This document shows positions 1 through 8,348 of a stretch of 40,313 nt of DNA, in pieces. The position numbers and the translations under genes were made by a program. The notes under the pieces were generated by a model. That model was not told where the DNA came from. It ran no database searches and saw only the letters and a program-made list of their open reading frames with translations. How positions within the stretch are numbered: position 1 is the first letter of the stretch; every line of letters begins with the position of its first letter. Origin of the DNA: Spirochaetes bacterium ADurb.BinA120 (lineage in GTDB: Bacteria > Spirochaetota > UBA4802 > UBA5368); assembly GCA_002069125.1 (NCBI GenBank), contig MVZN01000024.1:1-40313 (forward strand), in the 5' to 3' direction.

Positions 1-705
1 TCGCGCCGCCTCCATCTCGGCTCCGCGCTTGCTCGCTCCGGTACCCTCCGCCACGCTTTTGCCCGCGACGACGAGTCTGACGGTAAACCGCTTCTGATGA
101 TCGGGGCCGCTCTCCTCGATAATTTCATACAGCGGCCTCTCCCGGTATTTTTTCTGCACGTACTCCTGCAGGGTCGTCTTGGGGTCGCGGTAGCTCTCCA
201 TGCTGTCGATGCGCTCTATGTCGCCCTTTAAAAGAGAGAGCACGAGCTTTTTACAGTCCTTGAGGCCCGAGTCGAGATATAGCGCGCCGATCACCGCCTC
301 CAGTGTATTGGCGAGGATCGAGGGCCTGGCGCGCCCCCCGCTGAGATCCTCGCCCCTGCCCATAAGGAGAAAGCTTCCCAGATTGAGCTCGCGCGCCACC
401 TTGAAAAGCGTGGCCTCGGAAACCACGGCCGATTTGATCTTCGCCAGGTCCCCCTCGGGATACTTCTCGAAGCGCTTGAAAAGGTACTCGTTTACAACCA
501 GCGCGAGAACCGAATCGCCCAGATACTCGAGGCGCTCGTTGTCCCTGGCGCCCGGCCCAGCTTCGTTTAGATACGAACGATGGGTCAGCGCCCGGTTCAA
601 CAGGCTTTTATTTCGGAATTTGATTTTTAGGATGCTCTGGAGCTTGTTGATCTGTCGCAGGCGGTTTTTCTTTTTATTGCTTGCGTGTTTATCGTCCTCA
701 ATCAT
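1..705 (-). CDS. rnc: Ribonuclease III (3' part cut by window edge)
   Basis: Double-strand-specific endoribonuclease that processes rRNA precursors and structured mRNAs in the cytoplasm. The reverse-strand reading from the ATG at 705 gives MIEDDKHASNKKK and then the RNase III domain, with the signature NERLEYLGDSVL (about residues 55-66), which holds the acidic metal-binding residues. A second conserved block, NTLEAVIGALYLD, follows, then a double-stranded-RNA-binding domain starting near DPKTTLQEYVQ. The frame is open to base 1, so about 235 residues are visible and the last few of the dsRBD lie outside the window. The start lies 34 bases after the acpP stop, with no strong Shine-Dalgarno, so a slightly different start is possible. 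It is the last visible gene of rpmF-acpP-rnc, a common bacterial neighbourhood. Identity is firm; the exact start is less so. Confidence 0.95.
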   Translation of the reverse strand, partial: MIEDDKHASNKKKNRLRQINKLQSILKIKFRNKSLLNRALTHRSYLNEAGPGARDNERLEYLGDSVLALVVNEYLFKRFEKYPEGDLAKIKSAVVSEATLFKVARELNLGSFLLMGRGEDLSGGRARPSILANTLEAVIGALYLDSGLKDCKKLVLSLLKGDIERIDSMESYRDPKTTLQEYVQKKYRERPLYEIIEESGPDHQKRFTVRLVVAGKSVAEGTGASKRGAEMEAAR

Positions 706-739
706 GCGCAATCGGCCGGGCCCGCCTCGTTCGTCCGGG

Positions 740-976
740 CTATTTAAGTTTTGAATCTATATATTTCACCGCGTCCCCTACGGTAATCATCTTCTCGGCG
801 TCTTCGTCCGGAATCTCGATGCCGAACTCCTCCTCGAGGGCCATTACCAGTTCGACGGTGTCAAGGGAATCCGCGCCCAGATCATCGACGAACGAGGCGT
901 CTTCGGTGACCGCGGACTCATCGACTCCCAGTTGGTCAACGATGATCTTGCGTATCTTATCGAAATCTACCGCCAT
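740..976 (-). CDS. acpP: Acyl carrier protein
   Basis: Small acidic carrier of fatty-acyl chains during type II fatty-acid synthesis. The 78-residue protein has the [13 protein letters not shown] motif; Ser37 in it is the 4'-phosphopantetheine attachment site. The ATG at 976 is chosen because GGAGGAGG precedes it at proper spacing and the product has the usual ACP length; a longer in-frame reading to 1057 adds an Arg-rich, unrelated N-terminus. It sits between rpmF and rnc. The plsX/fabH/fabD/fabG genes that often sit between rpmF and acpP are absent here. A consensus promoter lies about 130 bases upstream, so it is probably transcribed both alone and with rpmF. Confidence 0.98.
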   Translation of the reverse strand: MAVDFDKIRKIIVDQLGVDESAVTEDASFVDDLGADSLDTVELVMALEEEFGIEIPDEDAEKMITVGDAVKYIDSKLK

Positions 977-1102
977 AACCGCCCTCCTCCTGAATCCGAC
1001 ACTCCCGCCCTCGAGGTCCGCCATCGACAGGGCCGGAAAGGCCATGAAAAACCGCACAGTCGCGAAATGAACCGGCCCGGCAAAACTGCATGGATCTCAT
1101 CA

Positions 1103-1130
1103 ATTATAGCCTACGAACATCGCCTGTCAA
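1103..1130 (-). promoter_or_regulatory. Sigma-70 promoter of acpP-rnc
   Basis: On the minus strand TTGACA (1125-1130) and TATAAT (1103-1108) are separated by 16 bases, so both hexamers match the sigma-70 consensus exactly. Transcription would start near 1096, leaving a leader of about 120 bases before the acpP start. It lies in the 190-base gap between rpmF and acpP and is the best promoter match in the window. The rest of the gap shows nothing else clear. Confidence 0.75.
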
Positions 1131-1166
1131 GCCATTATCTCCGGGCCGCGCGCGAACGATCGTCCG

Positions 1167-1367
1167 CTACTTCTTTTTGTCTTTAACCTTGACCCTGGGC
1201 TCGACGACCAGGATGTCCTTATAATGACCGCACTCGGGACAGACCCTGTGTGGGGCGACGTAAGCACCGCACCGTGGACATGGCCTCAGATTGGGAACGC
1301 CGATCGCGTCGTGCGATCTCCTCATGCGCGATTTGGACTTCGATTTTCTTCTCTTTGGAACAGCCAC
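1167..1367 (-). CDS. rpmF: Ribosomal protein L32
   Basis: Small zinc-ribbon protein of the large ribosomal subunit. The 66-residue product starts [19 protein letters not shown], the typical basic L32 N-terminus, and has two CxxC pairs (Cys30/33 and Cys43/46) that would bind zinc, so this is the zinc-containing form. The start codon is GTG at 1367, with GGAG seven bases upstream. The C-terminus is lysine-rich. It is followed by acpP and rnc on the same strand. Confidence 0.97.
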   Translation of the reverse strand: MAVPKRRKSKSKSRMRRSHDAIGVPNLRPCPRCGAYVAPHRVCPECGHYKDILVVEPRVKVKDKKK

Positions 1368-1451
1368 GGTTTAACTCCATTATACAGTGTAGTTATAAAC
1401 GTACGCCACCGGCGCTTCCCTGGAGGGATGTCACGGTCGGAAAGTCAGTCG

Positions 1452-1480
1452 TCTTTACAATCGCCCCCCGGTAATGTCAA
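1452..1480 (-). promoter_or_regulatory. Candidate promoter of rpmF
   Basis: TTGACA (1475-1480) and TAAAGA (1452-1457) on the minus strand with 17-base spacing. The -35 is perfect but the -10 matches only 3 of 6 positions. A TATAAT also occurs at 1379-1384, but it sits so close to the GTG start that a transcript from it would lack the ribosome-binding site. The 158-base gap between rpmF and the TPR gene holds nothing else I can name. Confidence 0.35.
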
Positions 1481-1525
1481 CACCTTATTCCGGCAATACG
1501 GTTAAATAATTCCAGATGGTTCCAC

Positions 1526-2242
1526 TCAGCCCTTTCCCTCGACAAGCCCAAGGAGCATCAGACGTTCGCGGGCCTTTTTGGCGAACGGCGATCTGGGAAA
1601 CAGGGTAAGCACCTTGTTGAAGCTTTCCCGCGCCTTGAAAAGGTCCCCCTCCATCTGGTACAACCTTCCCGCATCGTAGGCAACCTGATCCGCCACCGCG
1701 CTGTCGGCGTAATCCTTCTCCAGCCGCCGGCAGATCTCCACGGCCTCCCCGTTCCTTCCCAGGGCCTCGCAGGAGCGCGCCGCCTGCTGTAACGCCAGCG
1801 GTGCGAAAAACGAACGCGGCGAGCGGTCCGCGCTCTTAAGATACGATTCGAGCGCCTTTTCGTACATGCCCGCCTCGAAATACAGCCCTGCGGCGACATA
1901 GAGGCCGCTCCGGCTGACGTATCCCCAATGTGCCCCATCGGAGGCCGCTATAAGTTCCGCCGCTGTCTTTTCGACGGCTGCCGCGCGTTCCGCGTCCGTC
2001 GAAGGGTTAAGGCCGCGGAAATCGTCCAGTATCCTTTCGTAGCGCGCCAGATCCGCCTCCTGCCGGCTGTCGTACAACAGGTAGCCTGCCGAAAGGAGGA
2101 CCGCCGCGGCCGCCAATCCGACGACGCTCCAGATGACCAGGCGCATGTTTTTTTGGGCGAAATCCTTGGCGGCCATAAGGCCGCGCTCCACCACGTTTCT
2201 GCGTATCTCTATTTCCCTGTTCTCCATATTGCCCCGCGTCAT
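1526..2242 (-). CDS. Membrane-anchored tetratricopeptide-repeat protein
   Basis: The 238-residue protein has a charged N-terminus (residues 1-33), one transmembrane segment (about 34-57) and a helical region with TPR-like units (about 95-235), including FFAPLALQQAARSCEALGRN and AYDAGRLYQMEGDLFKARES. This layout resembles YfgM-type envelope TPR proteins, with repeats outside the membrane that would mediate protein contacts. The substrate is unknown and I assign no specific function. The ATG at 2242 overlaps the rpsA stop as ATGA, suggesting translational coupling. A second ATG at 2227 would give 233 residues and has a weak GGGG upstream, so it is a fair alternative. It is the last gene of the scpA-to-rpsA run. 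Confidence 0.8.
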   Translation of the reverse strand: MTRGNMENREIEIRRNVVERGLMAAKDFAQKNMRLVIWSVVGLAAAAVLLSAGYLLYDSRQEADLARYERILDDFRGLNPSTDAERAAAVEKTAAELIAASDGAHWGYVSRSGLYVAAGLYFEAGMYEKALESYLKSADRSPRSFFAPLALQQAARSCEALGRNGEAVEICRRLEKDYADSAVADQVAYDAGRLYQMEGDLFKARESFNKVLTLFPRSPFAKKARERLMLLGLVEGKG

Positions 2243-3909
2243 CCCTGTTTCATCTTTATCATGTCGCCTATCGTGACCCTCGTGGGTCCGGTGTTGTTGA
2301 GCACCTTGCTGAGCTCCTCTTTCTCGCTCATAACCTCGAAGTGCTTCATGCTGAGCGAAAGGCGCTTTTTATCCACATCCACCCCCAGAACGACGGCGTT
2401 TACCTGGTCGCCGATCTTGAATTTGTCCTGAAGGTTTTCAATCTTTCTGCGCGACACCTCCGATATATGCACCAGCCCCTCGACGTCCTCGCTCACACGG
2501 ACGAACAGGCCGAACGGCACTATGCCGGAAACCACCCCGGAAACCCGGCTGCGCGGCGGGAACTTCTCCTTTACCGCCTGCCAGGGGGAGCGAGTGAGCT
2601 GTTTGATGCCGCAGGAAATCCTCATCTCCCTCTTTCTGATGTCGAGTATCTTTACCTCTATTTCGTCGCCGGCTTTGTAGAGCTGCGCGGGGTCCTTGAC
2701 CGTATCGTCCCAGCTCATATCGGAGATATGCACCAGTCCGTCGATGCCCTCCTCTATTTCCACAAAGATGCCGAAGCTCACCACCTTGCGCACGGGCGCC
2801 TTCAGCACGGTCCCCACCGGGAAACGCTCATCGATGGCGTCCCAGGGGTTTTCCGCAAGCTGTTTCATGCCGAGTATAAGCCTTCTCTCCTCGCTGTCGA
2901 TCCCGAGGATCTTCACGCCCACCATCTGGCCTTTCCTGAAGCTGTCCTTCACCAGAACGGTCTTGCGCGTCCACGAGACCTCGGAGGCGCTCAGAAAGCC
3001 TTCTATGCCGTCCTCTATCTCCACGAACACGCCCTGGCCCGTAAGCGTCACCACGCGGCCCTCGACCGTATTTCCGGCCTTGTATTTTTCGCCCACCGAA
3101 AGCCACGGGTCCTCGACAAGCTGCCTCAGCCCCAGCGAGATGCGCCCCTCATCCTTCTTGATGTCGAGAACGACGAACTCGCGCTCCTCTCCGATGCGCA
3201 GAATGTTCTTCTTCTTGTAAACCCTCTTCCAGGAGATGTCGTTCTTGTGGAGCAGGCCTTCTACGCCTCCAATATCGACAAACGCGCCAAACTCCACGAA
3301 GCGCGTGACCTTGCCGCTGATCCTGTCGCCGGGGCTGTATTTGGAAGCTATGTCGGCCCAGGCCTTCTCCCTGGTCTCGTCCAGATATTCCTTTCGCGAA
3401 ACGAGCACCGAGCGTTTTTTGGGATCGACGCTCTTCACCTTGAACGTATGCAGCTCATCCGGCGAGGCGGCCTTTCTGCCCCTGAGGTCAGCGGCCTGCG
3501 AGAAGGGAAGAAAGGCGCTTATGCCTTCACAATCTATGGTTAGGCCCTTCTCGCCCACCGCCGAGACAAATCCGCTGAGGTATTCCTGCCCCGAGTTCCT
3601 CAGATCAACCAGCTTGCGCCAGCCCTTCTCCCTCACGGCCGCCGTATTGGAGAACATGTACATTCCGTCGACCATGCGCCGCTCGGCGAGCACTATGTCG
3701 ATTGTGTCCCCCACGGCCGGCGGCTCCGAAAATTCCTGAATCCGCACACGGCCATCGGACTTGGTGCCGACATTCACATAGACGAACTCGCTGTCAATGG
3801 TGACGACCTCCCCCTTCATGAGCTTGTTGGGCTTCAGCTCGTCCAGGGCGTTTGAGGCGATGCTTTCCATCGAGAAGCCGTCGTCGATTTTTTCGTTTAC
3901 GTTCTCCAT
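2239..3909 (-). CDS. rpsA: 30S ribosomal protein S1, six S1 domains
   Basis: RNA-binding ribosomal protein that helps mRNA load on the small subunit. The 556 residues carry six S1 (OB-fold) repeats, at roughly 27-95, 110-180, 195-263, 280-350, 367-437 and 455-525. Repeats 3-6 have the typical GAFVDIGGVEGLLH / GIFVEIEEGIDGLVHISD pattern; the first two are more divergent, as usual for ribosome-binding repeats. The ATG at 3909 is preferred; the frame extends to a TTG at 3927 with no ribosome-binding site. cmk lies directly upstream, the widespread cmk-rpsA pairing. The 123-base gap between cmk and rpsA shows no clear promoter or terminator. Confidence 0.95.
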   Translation of the reverse strand: MENVNEKIDDGFSMESIASNALDELKPNKLMKGEVVTIDSEFVYVNVGTKSDGRVRIQEFSEPPAVGDTIDIVLAERRMVDGMYMFSNTAAVREKGWRKLVDLRNSGQEYLSGFVSAVGEKGLTIDCEGISAFLPFSQAADLRGRKAASPDELHTFKVKSVDPKKRSVLVSRKEYLDETREKAWADIASKYSPGDRISGKVTRFVEFGAFVDIGGVEGLLHKNDISWKRVYKKKNILRIGEEREFVVLDIKKDEGRISLGLRQLVEDPWLSVGEKYKAGNTVEGRVVTLTGQGVFVEIEDGIEGFLSASEVSWTRKTVLVKDSFRKGQMVGVKILGIDSEERRLILGMKQLAENPWDAIDERFPVGTVLKAPVRKVVSFGIFVEIEEGIDGLVHISDMSWDDTVKDPAQLYKAGDEIEVKILDIRKREMRISCGIKQLTRSPWQAVKEKFPPRSRVSGVVSGIVPFGLFVRVSEDVEGLVHISEVSRRKIENLQDKFKIGDQVNAVVLGVDVDKKRLSLSMKHFEVMSEKEELSKVLNNTGPTRVTIGDMIKMKQG

Positions 3910-4032
3910 ACTCCGTATCCCGAGCAAAAATTGAGAGCCGATCTATTCTACCTATGACATTGCGCTGTTGGAATTATACCTGCCTGCGGTCAACTGTTTC
4001 GGGGCGTCGTGAGTCGCTGCTGCGTCGCGGTC

Positions 4033-4740
4033 TCATTCCGGCCGGCCGTCCCGCACTCTCGGACCGTCAGCCTTCGCTATCAAACCGATCATCCTCTCGA
4101 TCACCTCATCCTTTTCCATGGAGGAGGTATCGATATAAAAAGAACCTTCCGCCTTCTGAAGGCGCCCGAAGGGCCTCGCGGTATCCTCCTGATCCCTGCG
4201 GATAATCTGGTTCCTGATCTCGTTTACGTCAACAGTTTTTCCCATTTCCCGGTATTCGGCGACCCTTCTTATGGAGCGAACTTCGACCGAGGCATCGAGG
4301 TATATTTTGACCGTGGCGTCCGGAAACACCACGGTGCCTATGTCGCGGCCGTCCATTATAAGCGACTCCCGCGCGCTCCAGGAGCGCAGAAGCTCGTTTA
4401 CGAAATTGCGCACACTCGGATCGTCCGAAACCGCCCCGATACCGCGGGCGATCGCCTCGTCCCGAATCGCGCGCGAAACATCGAGGCCGTTTACCGATGT
4501 CCGCACGCTTCCGTCCGGCTCGAAGCGCTGGTCGATCTTCAGCCCATCCAGGAATTCCGCATAGCTCTTGCCCTTCTCGAGGGAGCCGAAACGTCCCAGC
4601 AGGTAGTGCGTAATCGCCCGGTAGATCGCACCCGAATCGATGTAGCGCATTCCCAGCCTGAGCGCGGCCTCGCGTGACACGCTGCTCTTGCCCGAACCCG
4701 CGGGACCGTCCACCGCCACAACCAGGCGTCCGCCTTCCAT
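4033..4740 (-). CDS. cmk: Cytidylate kinase
   Basis: Phosphorylates CMP and dCMP with ATP in the cytoplasm. The 235-residue protein has the P-loop GPAGSGKSS at residues 12-20, the RYIDSGAIYRA substrate segment, the conserved MDGRDIGTVVFPDA block and the Arg-rich lid (RNQIIRRDQEDTAR), all diagnostic of the family. Length is usual. Its ATG overlaps the tyrA stop as TGATG, so it is probably translated by coupling; AGGAG lies further upstream inside tyrA. It is part of the pheA-aroF-tyrA-cmk-rpsA run. Confidence 0.96.
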   Translation of the reverse strand: MEGGRLVVAVDGPAGSGKSSVSREAALRLGMRYIDSGAIYRAITHYLLGRFGSLEKGKSYAEFLDGLKIDQRFEPDGSVRTSVNGLDVSRAIRDEAIARGIGAVSDDPSVRNFVNELLRSWSARESLIMDGRDIGTVVFPDATVKIYLDASVEVRSIRRVAEYREMGKTVDVNEIRNQIIRRDQEDTARPFGRLQKAEGSFYIDTSSMEKDEVIERMIGLIAKADGPRVRDGRPE

Positions 4741-5594
4741 CAGCCCACGCTCCTTCTAAACGAGCCGGCGCGCTCCAGGAAGGCCCGCCCTTCGGTCTCA
4801 TGCCGGCCTTCGGCTATGAAGCGCCGTATATGCCCGAGCTTTGCGCTAAGCGCGTCGATCGCGCGGACTATGTTCTCCGCGTTCGCGGCCTCTATGTCCG
4901 TCCACATGTCGGGGGAGCCCATGGCGATGCGCGTAAGATCGCGGAACCCGCTTCCGATAAACGGCGTGAGCCTTCCGCCTGCGGAGGCCTCCGCCGCAAG
5001 ATCGGCCAGGGCGCAGGCCGCAAGGTGCGGTACATGGCTTGTGACCGCCACCAGCCTGTCATGCTCTTCCGCGTCACAGCGCACCGTATCCGCGCCGAGC
5101 GAGGCCCAAAAGCGCTCCATTGTCTGGATGTCCGTCTCGGAATTATTTTTTCCGGGGGTGATGATCACCGACGCTCCCCGGTAAAGTGTTCCGCTTGAAT
5201 GTTCATAACCCGATTTTTCCGATCCGGCCATCGGATGGCAGCCAACGAACCTGGCCCCGTTTGGATTTGCCTCCGCGAGCGCCACCAGGGGCGCCTTTAC
5301 GCTCCCCACATCGCTAAGGAGGCAGCCGCCGAGCTTGGGATGATCAAGAAGTATTTTAAGCGATTCCATCGAGGAGAGCACAGGCGACGCTATTACCATT
5401 AGCTCGAAGCCCTCGGGAGTGAGCTCTTCGACCGGAAGCGCGAGGTCAACAATCCCTTCCGAAAGCGCCCCCGAGAGCCTTTTGGTGTCACGGGTAAAAG
5501 CCGTTACGCTCACCGAGCCGTCTTTCTCCTTGACGGCCCTGCACAGGGAGCCACCCAGGAGCCCCAGCCCCACCACGGCCAAGCGGCGAAACAT
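4740..5594 (-). CDS. tyrA: Prephenate dehydrogenase
   Basis: NAD(P)-dependent oxidative decarboxylation of prephenate to 4-hydroxyphenylpyruvate in tyrosine synthesis. The 284 residues begin with a Rossmann fold, AVVGLGLLGGS (7-17), followed by LSDVGSVK and GCHPMAGSEKSGYEHS; the latter holds the catalytic His and the substrate-binding residues. A helical dimerisation domain fills the C-terminal half. There is no fused chorismate mutase or C-terminal ACT domain, so this is the short monofunctional form. The start overlaps the aroF stop as TGATG. Arogenate as substrate cannot be excluded from sequence alone. Confidence 0.94.
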   Translation of the reverse strand: MFRRLAVVGLGLLGGSLCRAVKEKDGSVSVTAFTRDTKRLSGALSEGIVDLALPVEELTPEGFELMVIASPVLSSMESLKILLDHPKLGGCLLSDVGSVKAPLVALAEANPNGARFVGCHPMAGSEKSGYEHSSGTLYRGASVIITPGKNNSETDIQTMERFWASLGADTVRCDAEEHDRLVAVTSHVPHLAACALADLAAEASAGGRLTPFIGSGFRDLTRIAMGSPDMWTDIEAANAENIVRAIDALSAKLGHIRRFIAEGRHETEGRAFLERAGSFRRSVG

Positions 5595-6610
5595 CAGACC
5601 AGGTCCCTGTCCAGAGCCTTCGCTATCTTGCGGATGCGGTCGATCATCGCGACAAGCGTAGGCCCATCGATGGTCTGCTGACCGTCGGAATGAGCGTCCT
5701 CGGGACGCGGATGCGCCTCGACCATAATGCCATCCGCCCCTGCCGCCACAAAGGCATACGCCGCGGCGGGCACGTAGTCCTTGAGCCCCATGGCATGGCT
5801 TGGATCGCAGAGCACCGGGAGATGGCTTAGCGCCTTGATTACGGGCACCACCCCCGCGTCGAGCGTGTTACGCGTAATATCCTCGAAGGTCCGGATGCCG
5901 CGGGGGCAAAGCACCACCTTGCGGTTTCCCTTGGAGAGGATGTATTCCGCCGACATCAGGAATTCGTTTACCGTGGCGCTCATCCCGCGCTTTAAGAGCA
6001 CCGGTTTGTCGACCTTCCCGACTTCCTTGAGAAGGTTGAAGTTCTGCATGTTGCGCGTGCCGATTTGCAAAATGTCCACGTGTTCGGCGACCACCCCAAC
6101 GTCGCGCGGGTCCATCACCTCCGTCACTATGGGCAGTCCGGTTTCGGCCTTGGCTTTCGCCAGGAACTTGAGGCCCTCTACGCCAAAGCCCTGAAACGAA
6201 TACGGGGAAGTGCGCGGCTTGAACGCTCCGGCGCGGAAGATATGAGCTCCCGACTCCTTTACCATCCGCGCGTGTTCGATGACCTCCCGCTCGCCCTCGA
6301 CCGCGCAGGGCCCCGCCACGATTACGATGTTCTTTCCGCCTATATCGATGCCGTTTATGCGAATGAGGCTCCGGTCCGGTTGAGTCTCGCTTGAAACGAG
6401 CTTGTAGGGCTTCAGGATGGATTTTACAGATTCCACCCCGGCAAGCGCCTCGAGCGGCTGCTCGCGAAGGATGTCCTCATCACCGATAACCGTGATGATC
6501 GTGCGTTGTACGCCGGTGGAAACGTGGGGCTCCAGGCTAAGCGAGCGTATCTTGCCTACGATATGGTCGATTTCTTCCTGGCTTATATTGGGTTTTAGGA
6601 CAATAAGCAT
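5594..6610 (-). CDS. aroF: 3-deoxy-7-phosphoheptulonate (DAHP) synthase with N-terminal regulatory domain
   Basis: First enzyme of the shikimate pathway, joining phosphoenolpyruvate and erythrose 4-phosphate. The 338-residue protein is the type I-beta form: an N-terminal ferredoxin-like domain (about 1-70), then a TIM barrel with VAGPCAVEG, KPRTSPYSFQG, QIGTRNMQNF, LLKRGMSAT and CDPSHAMG. The Cys in AGPC and the His in DPSH belong to the metal site. In the Thermotoga enzyme the N-terminal domain gives feedback inhibition by Tyr or Phe; the same is likely here. GGAG lies about ten bases before the start, and pheA ends 48 bases upstream. The aroF symbol follows common usage for this family. Confidence 0.95.
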   Translation of the reverse strand: MLIVLKPNISQEEIDHIVGKIRSLSLEPHVSTGVQRTIITVIGDEDILREQPLEALAGVESVKSILKPYKLVSSETQPDRSLIRINGIDIGGKNIVIVAGPCAVEGEREVIEHARMVKESGAHIFRAGAFKPRTSPYSFQGFGVEGLKFLAKAKAETGLPIVTEVMDPRDVGVVAEHVDILQIGTRNMQNFNLLKEVGKVDKPVLLKRGMSATVNEFLMSAEYILSKGNRKVVLCPRGIRTFEDITRNTLDAGVVPVIKALSHLPVLCDPSHAMGLKDYVPAAAYAFVAAGADGIMVEAHPRPEDAHSDGQQTIDGPTLVAMIDRIRKIAKALDRDLV

Positions 6611-6658
6611 GACACGCTCCAGTAATTGCGGGGTGATGGGTGCGCAGGGAGGACGGCT

Positions 6659-7705
6659 CTACTTTTCGGCCGGATATGAGCCGAGGACTTTAAGAAAGAT
6701 AAGGTCTTCCTTCATCTTCTCGACCGCGCTTTTAACGATCGTATTCTCCCTGTGTCCGATGAAGTCAATGAAAAAATTGTACTCCCACATCTTTTTCTTG
6801 TCCGGACGCGACTCGATCTTTGTCATATTGATGCCCGCCTGGTCGAAGGGCCCTAATAGATCATAGAGGGCCCCCGGCTTGTCGCGAACGGCGCAGATGA
6901 TCGAGGTCTTGTCCCTGCCCGTAGGCGGATTGTCGCGCTCGCCGATTACGAAGAAGCGGGTGTAGTTCTGCCTCGAATCCTCTATGTTCGTTGCGAGCAC
7001 GTTCAAACCGTAGATCTCCGCCGAGGCGTGCGACGTCACCGCGGCCGCGAGCTTGTCCCAGGATGCCGTTTCGGCGGCGAGCGAGGTTGAGCTCACGTTG
7101 TGGAGCTCGGCGTCGGGGAGGTTCTTCCTTATCCACTCCTTGCACTGCCCGAACGACTGCGGGTGCGAGTAGAGCTTTTTTATTTTCTTCATGTCCTTCG
7201 CGACCGACACCAGGCTGTACGTCACGCGAAGGTATTTCTCGGCGGTTATCTTAAGCTCGGTCTCCATCAGCTCGTCGAGCGTGTATGTCACCGCGCCCTC
7301 GGTGCTGTTTTCGACAGGCACCACTCCGAATTGGGCCCGGCCGGTCTCGACCTCCAGGAAAATATCATGGATGCTCTTTACGGCCACTCCCGTGGCCGAT
7401 GCTCCGAAAATATCGAGCATTGCCGAATGGGTAAAGGTCCCTGCGGGTCCCAGATAGGCCACCGTGGGAGGCCTCACGGCGGACACCGCAAAGGCCGAAA
7501 GCTCGGAGAAAATCCTTTTTACGATATCCGCAGAAAGCGGCCCAAGCTCGAGCGACTCCAGGAAATCCGAAAGCTCCCTGGCCCTAGCGGCCGAGTACAG
7601 CGCCTCGCCCGGGGGCAGGGCCTTGAGCTCCTCGATATGCTCCCCGCACCGCTTTGCGAGGAGCTCCACGATCTTTCTATCCAGTTCATCGATTCGCCCG
7701 CCCAT
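6659..7705 (-). CDS. pheA: Chorismate mutase / prephenate dehydratase (P-protein)
   Basis: Bifunctional enzyme making phenylpyruvate from chorismate. The 348 residues have three parts: a short AroQ-type chorismate mutase (1-78), a prephenate dehydratase domain (about 80-262) with YLGPAGTFTHSA and the catalytic NYTRFFVIG block, and a C-terminal ACT domain (about 272-348) with GALYDLLGPF and KIESRP, the residues known to bind the feedback inhibitor phenylalanine. The mutase region keeps Arg4, Lys28, Arg43 and Glu44 but is divergent, so its activity is likely rather than certain. GAGGAG precedes the ATG. It lies 4 bases after scpB, so chromosome-condensation and aromatic genes seem co-transcribed. 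Confidence 0.95.
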   Translation of the reverse strand: MGGRIDELDRKIVELLAKRCGEHIEELKALPPGEALYSAARARELSDFLESLELGPLSADIVKRIFSELSAFAVSAVRPPTVAYLGPAGTFTHSAMLDIFGASATGVAVKSIHDIFLEVETGRAQFGVVPVENSTEGAVTYTLDELMETELKITAEKYLRVTYSLVSVAKDMKKIKKLYSHPQSFGQCKEWIRKNLPDAELHNVSSTSLAAETASWDKLAAAVTSHASAEIYGLNVLATNIEDSRQNYTRFFVIGERDNPPTGRDKTSIICAVRDKPGALYDLLGPFDQAGINMTKIESRPDKKKMWEYNFFIDFIGHRENTIVKSAVEKMKEDLIFLKVLGSYPAEK

Positions 7706-7709
7706 CGCG

Positions 7710-8348
7710 CTACTCCTCGTTTTCGAATGAAAATTCCTTTATCTCCGACAGCTTCGGCAGGTCCGAGAGACGGTTGAGGCCAAAGTAGCGGAGGAACTCG
7801 TCGGTGGTGCCGTAACACAAGGGCCTGCCCGGCAGCTCCTTTCGTCCCACCGGTTTTATCAGATTTTTTTTCATGAGATTCGCCACCATCATACGGGACG
7901 ATACGCCCCGAAGCTCCTCGATCTCCGCGAGGACTATGGGCTGCTTGTACGCTATGATGGAAAGGGTCTCAAGCATGCCCTTGGACAACCCCTCCCGGCG
8001 GGCATAGCCCATTATGCCGCGTATCTGGGAGGAATAACGCCTGCTCGTCATGAACTGATAACCGTTGGAGATCTCGACCAGCCTTATGCCGCCGTCCCTT
8101 TCCTCGTATTCATCCACAAGCGAATCCAGCAGTATTTTCGCCTGTTGTGCGTCGACCCCGAGGTTTTTTACGAAAAAGGACAATGGCAGCGGCTCGTTTG
8201 AAAGGAAAAGAAGCGCCTCGAAAAGCCCCGCCAGATCGATCTCCTCACTGGGGTTCTCGTCCCGTCCGTCGTCCCCTTCCCCGGCCGCGCCGGGACCGGT
8301 CTCCTCTTCCTGGTTGTGGATTTCGGTCAATTCTTCGCCCTTACTCAT
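7710..8348 (-). CDS. scpB: Segregation and condensation protein B
   Basis: Winged-helix partner of ScpA and the SMC ATPase in the bacterial condensin complex. The 212-residue protein has an acidic, disordered N-terminus (about 1-36), then the ScpB core with LFEALLFLSNEPLP, ETLSIIAYKQPIVLAEIEEL (the strongest family signature) and the second winged helix ending near YGTTDEFLRYFGL. The start overlaps the scpA stop as ATGA. The acidic N-terminal tail is longer than in many homologues. Confidence 0.95.
   Translation of the reverse strand: MSKGEELTEIHNQEEETGPGAAGEGDDGRDENPSEEIDLAGLFEALLFLSNEPLPLSFFVKNLGVDAQQAKILLDSLVDEYEERDGGIRLVEISNGYQFMTSRRYSSQIRGIMGYARREGLSKGMLETLSIIAYKQPIVLAEIEELRGVSSRMMVANLMKKNLIKPVGRKELPGRPLCYGTTDEFLRYFGLNRLSDLPKLSEIKEFSFENEE

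Noticed and set aside
1379-1384. TATAAT just before rpmF as the rpmF -10 box
   Set aside because: A transcript from it would begin after the ribosome-binding site, and no -35 is at the right distance.
2341-3543. 400-residue plus-strand open frame inside rpsA
   Set aside because: It is exactly antisense to rpsA, has no recognisable domain, and arises from the codon bias of the real gene.
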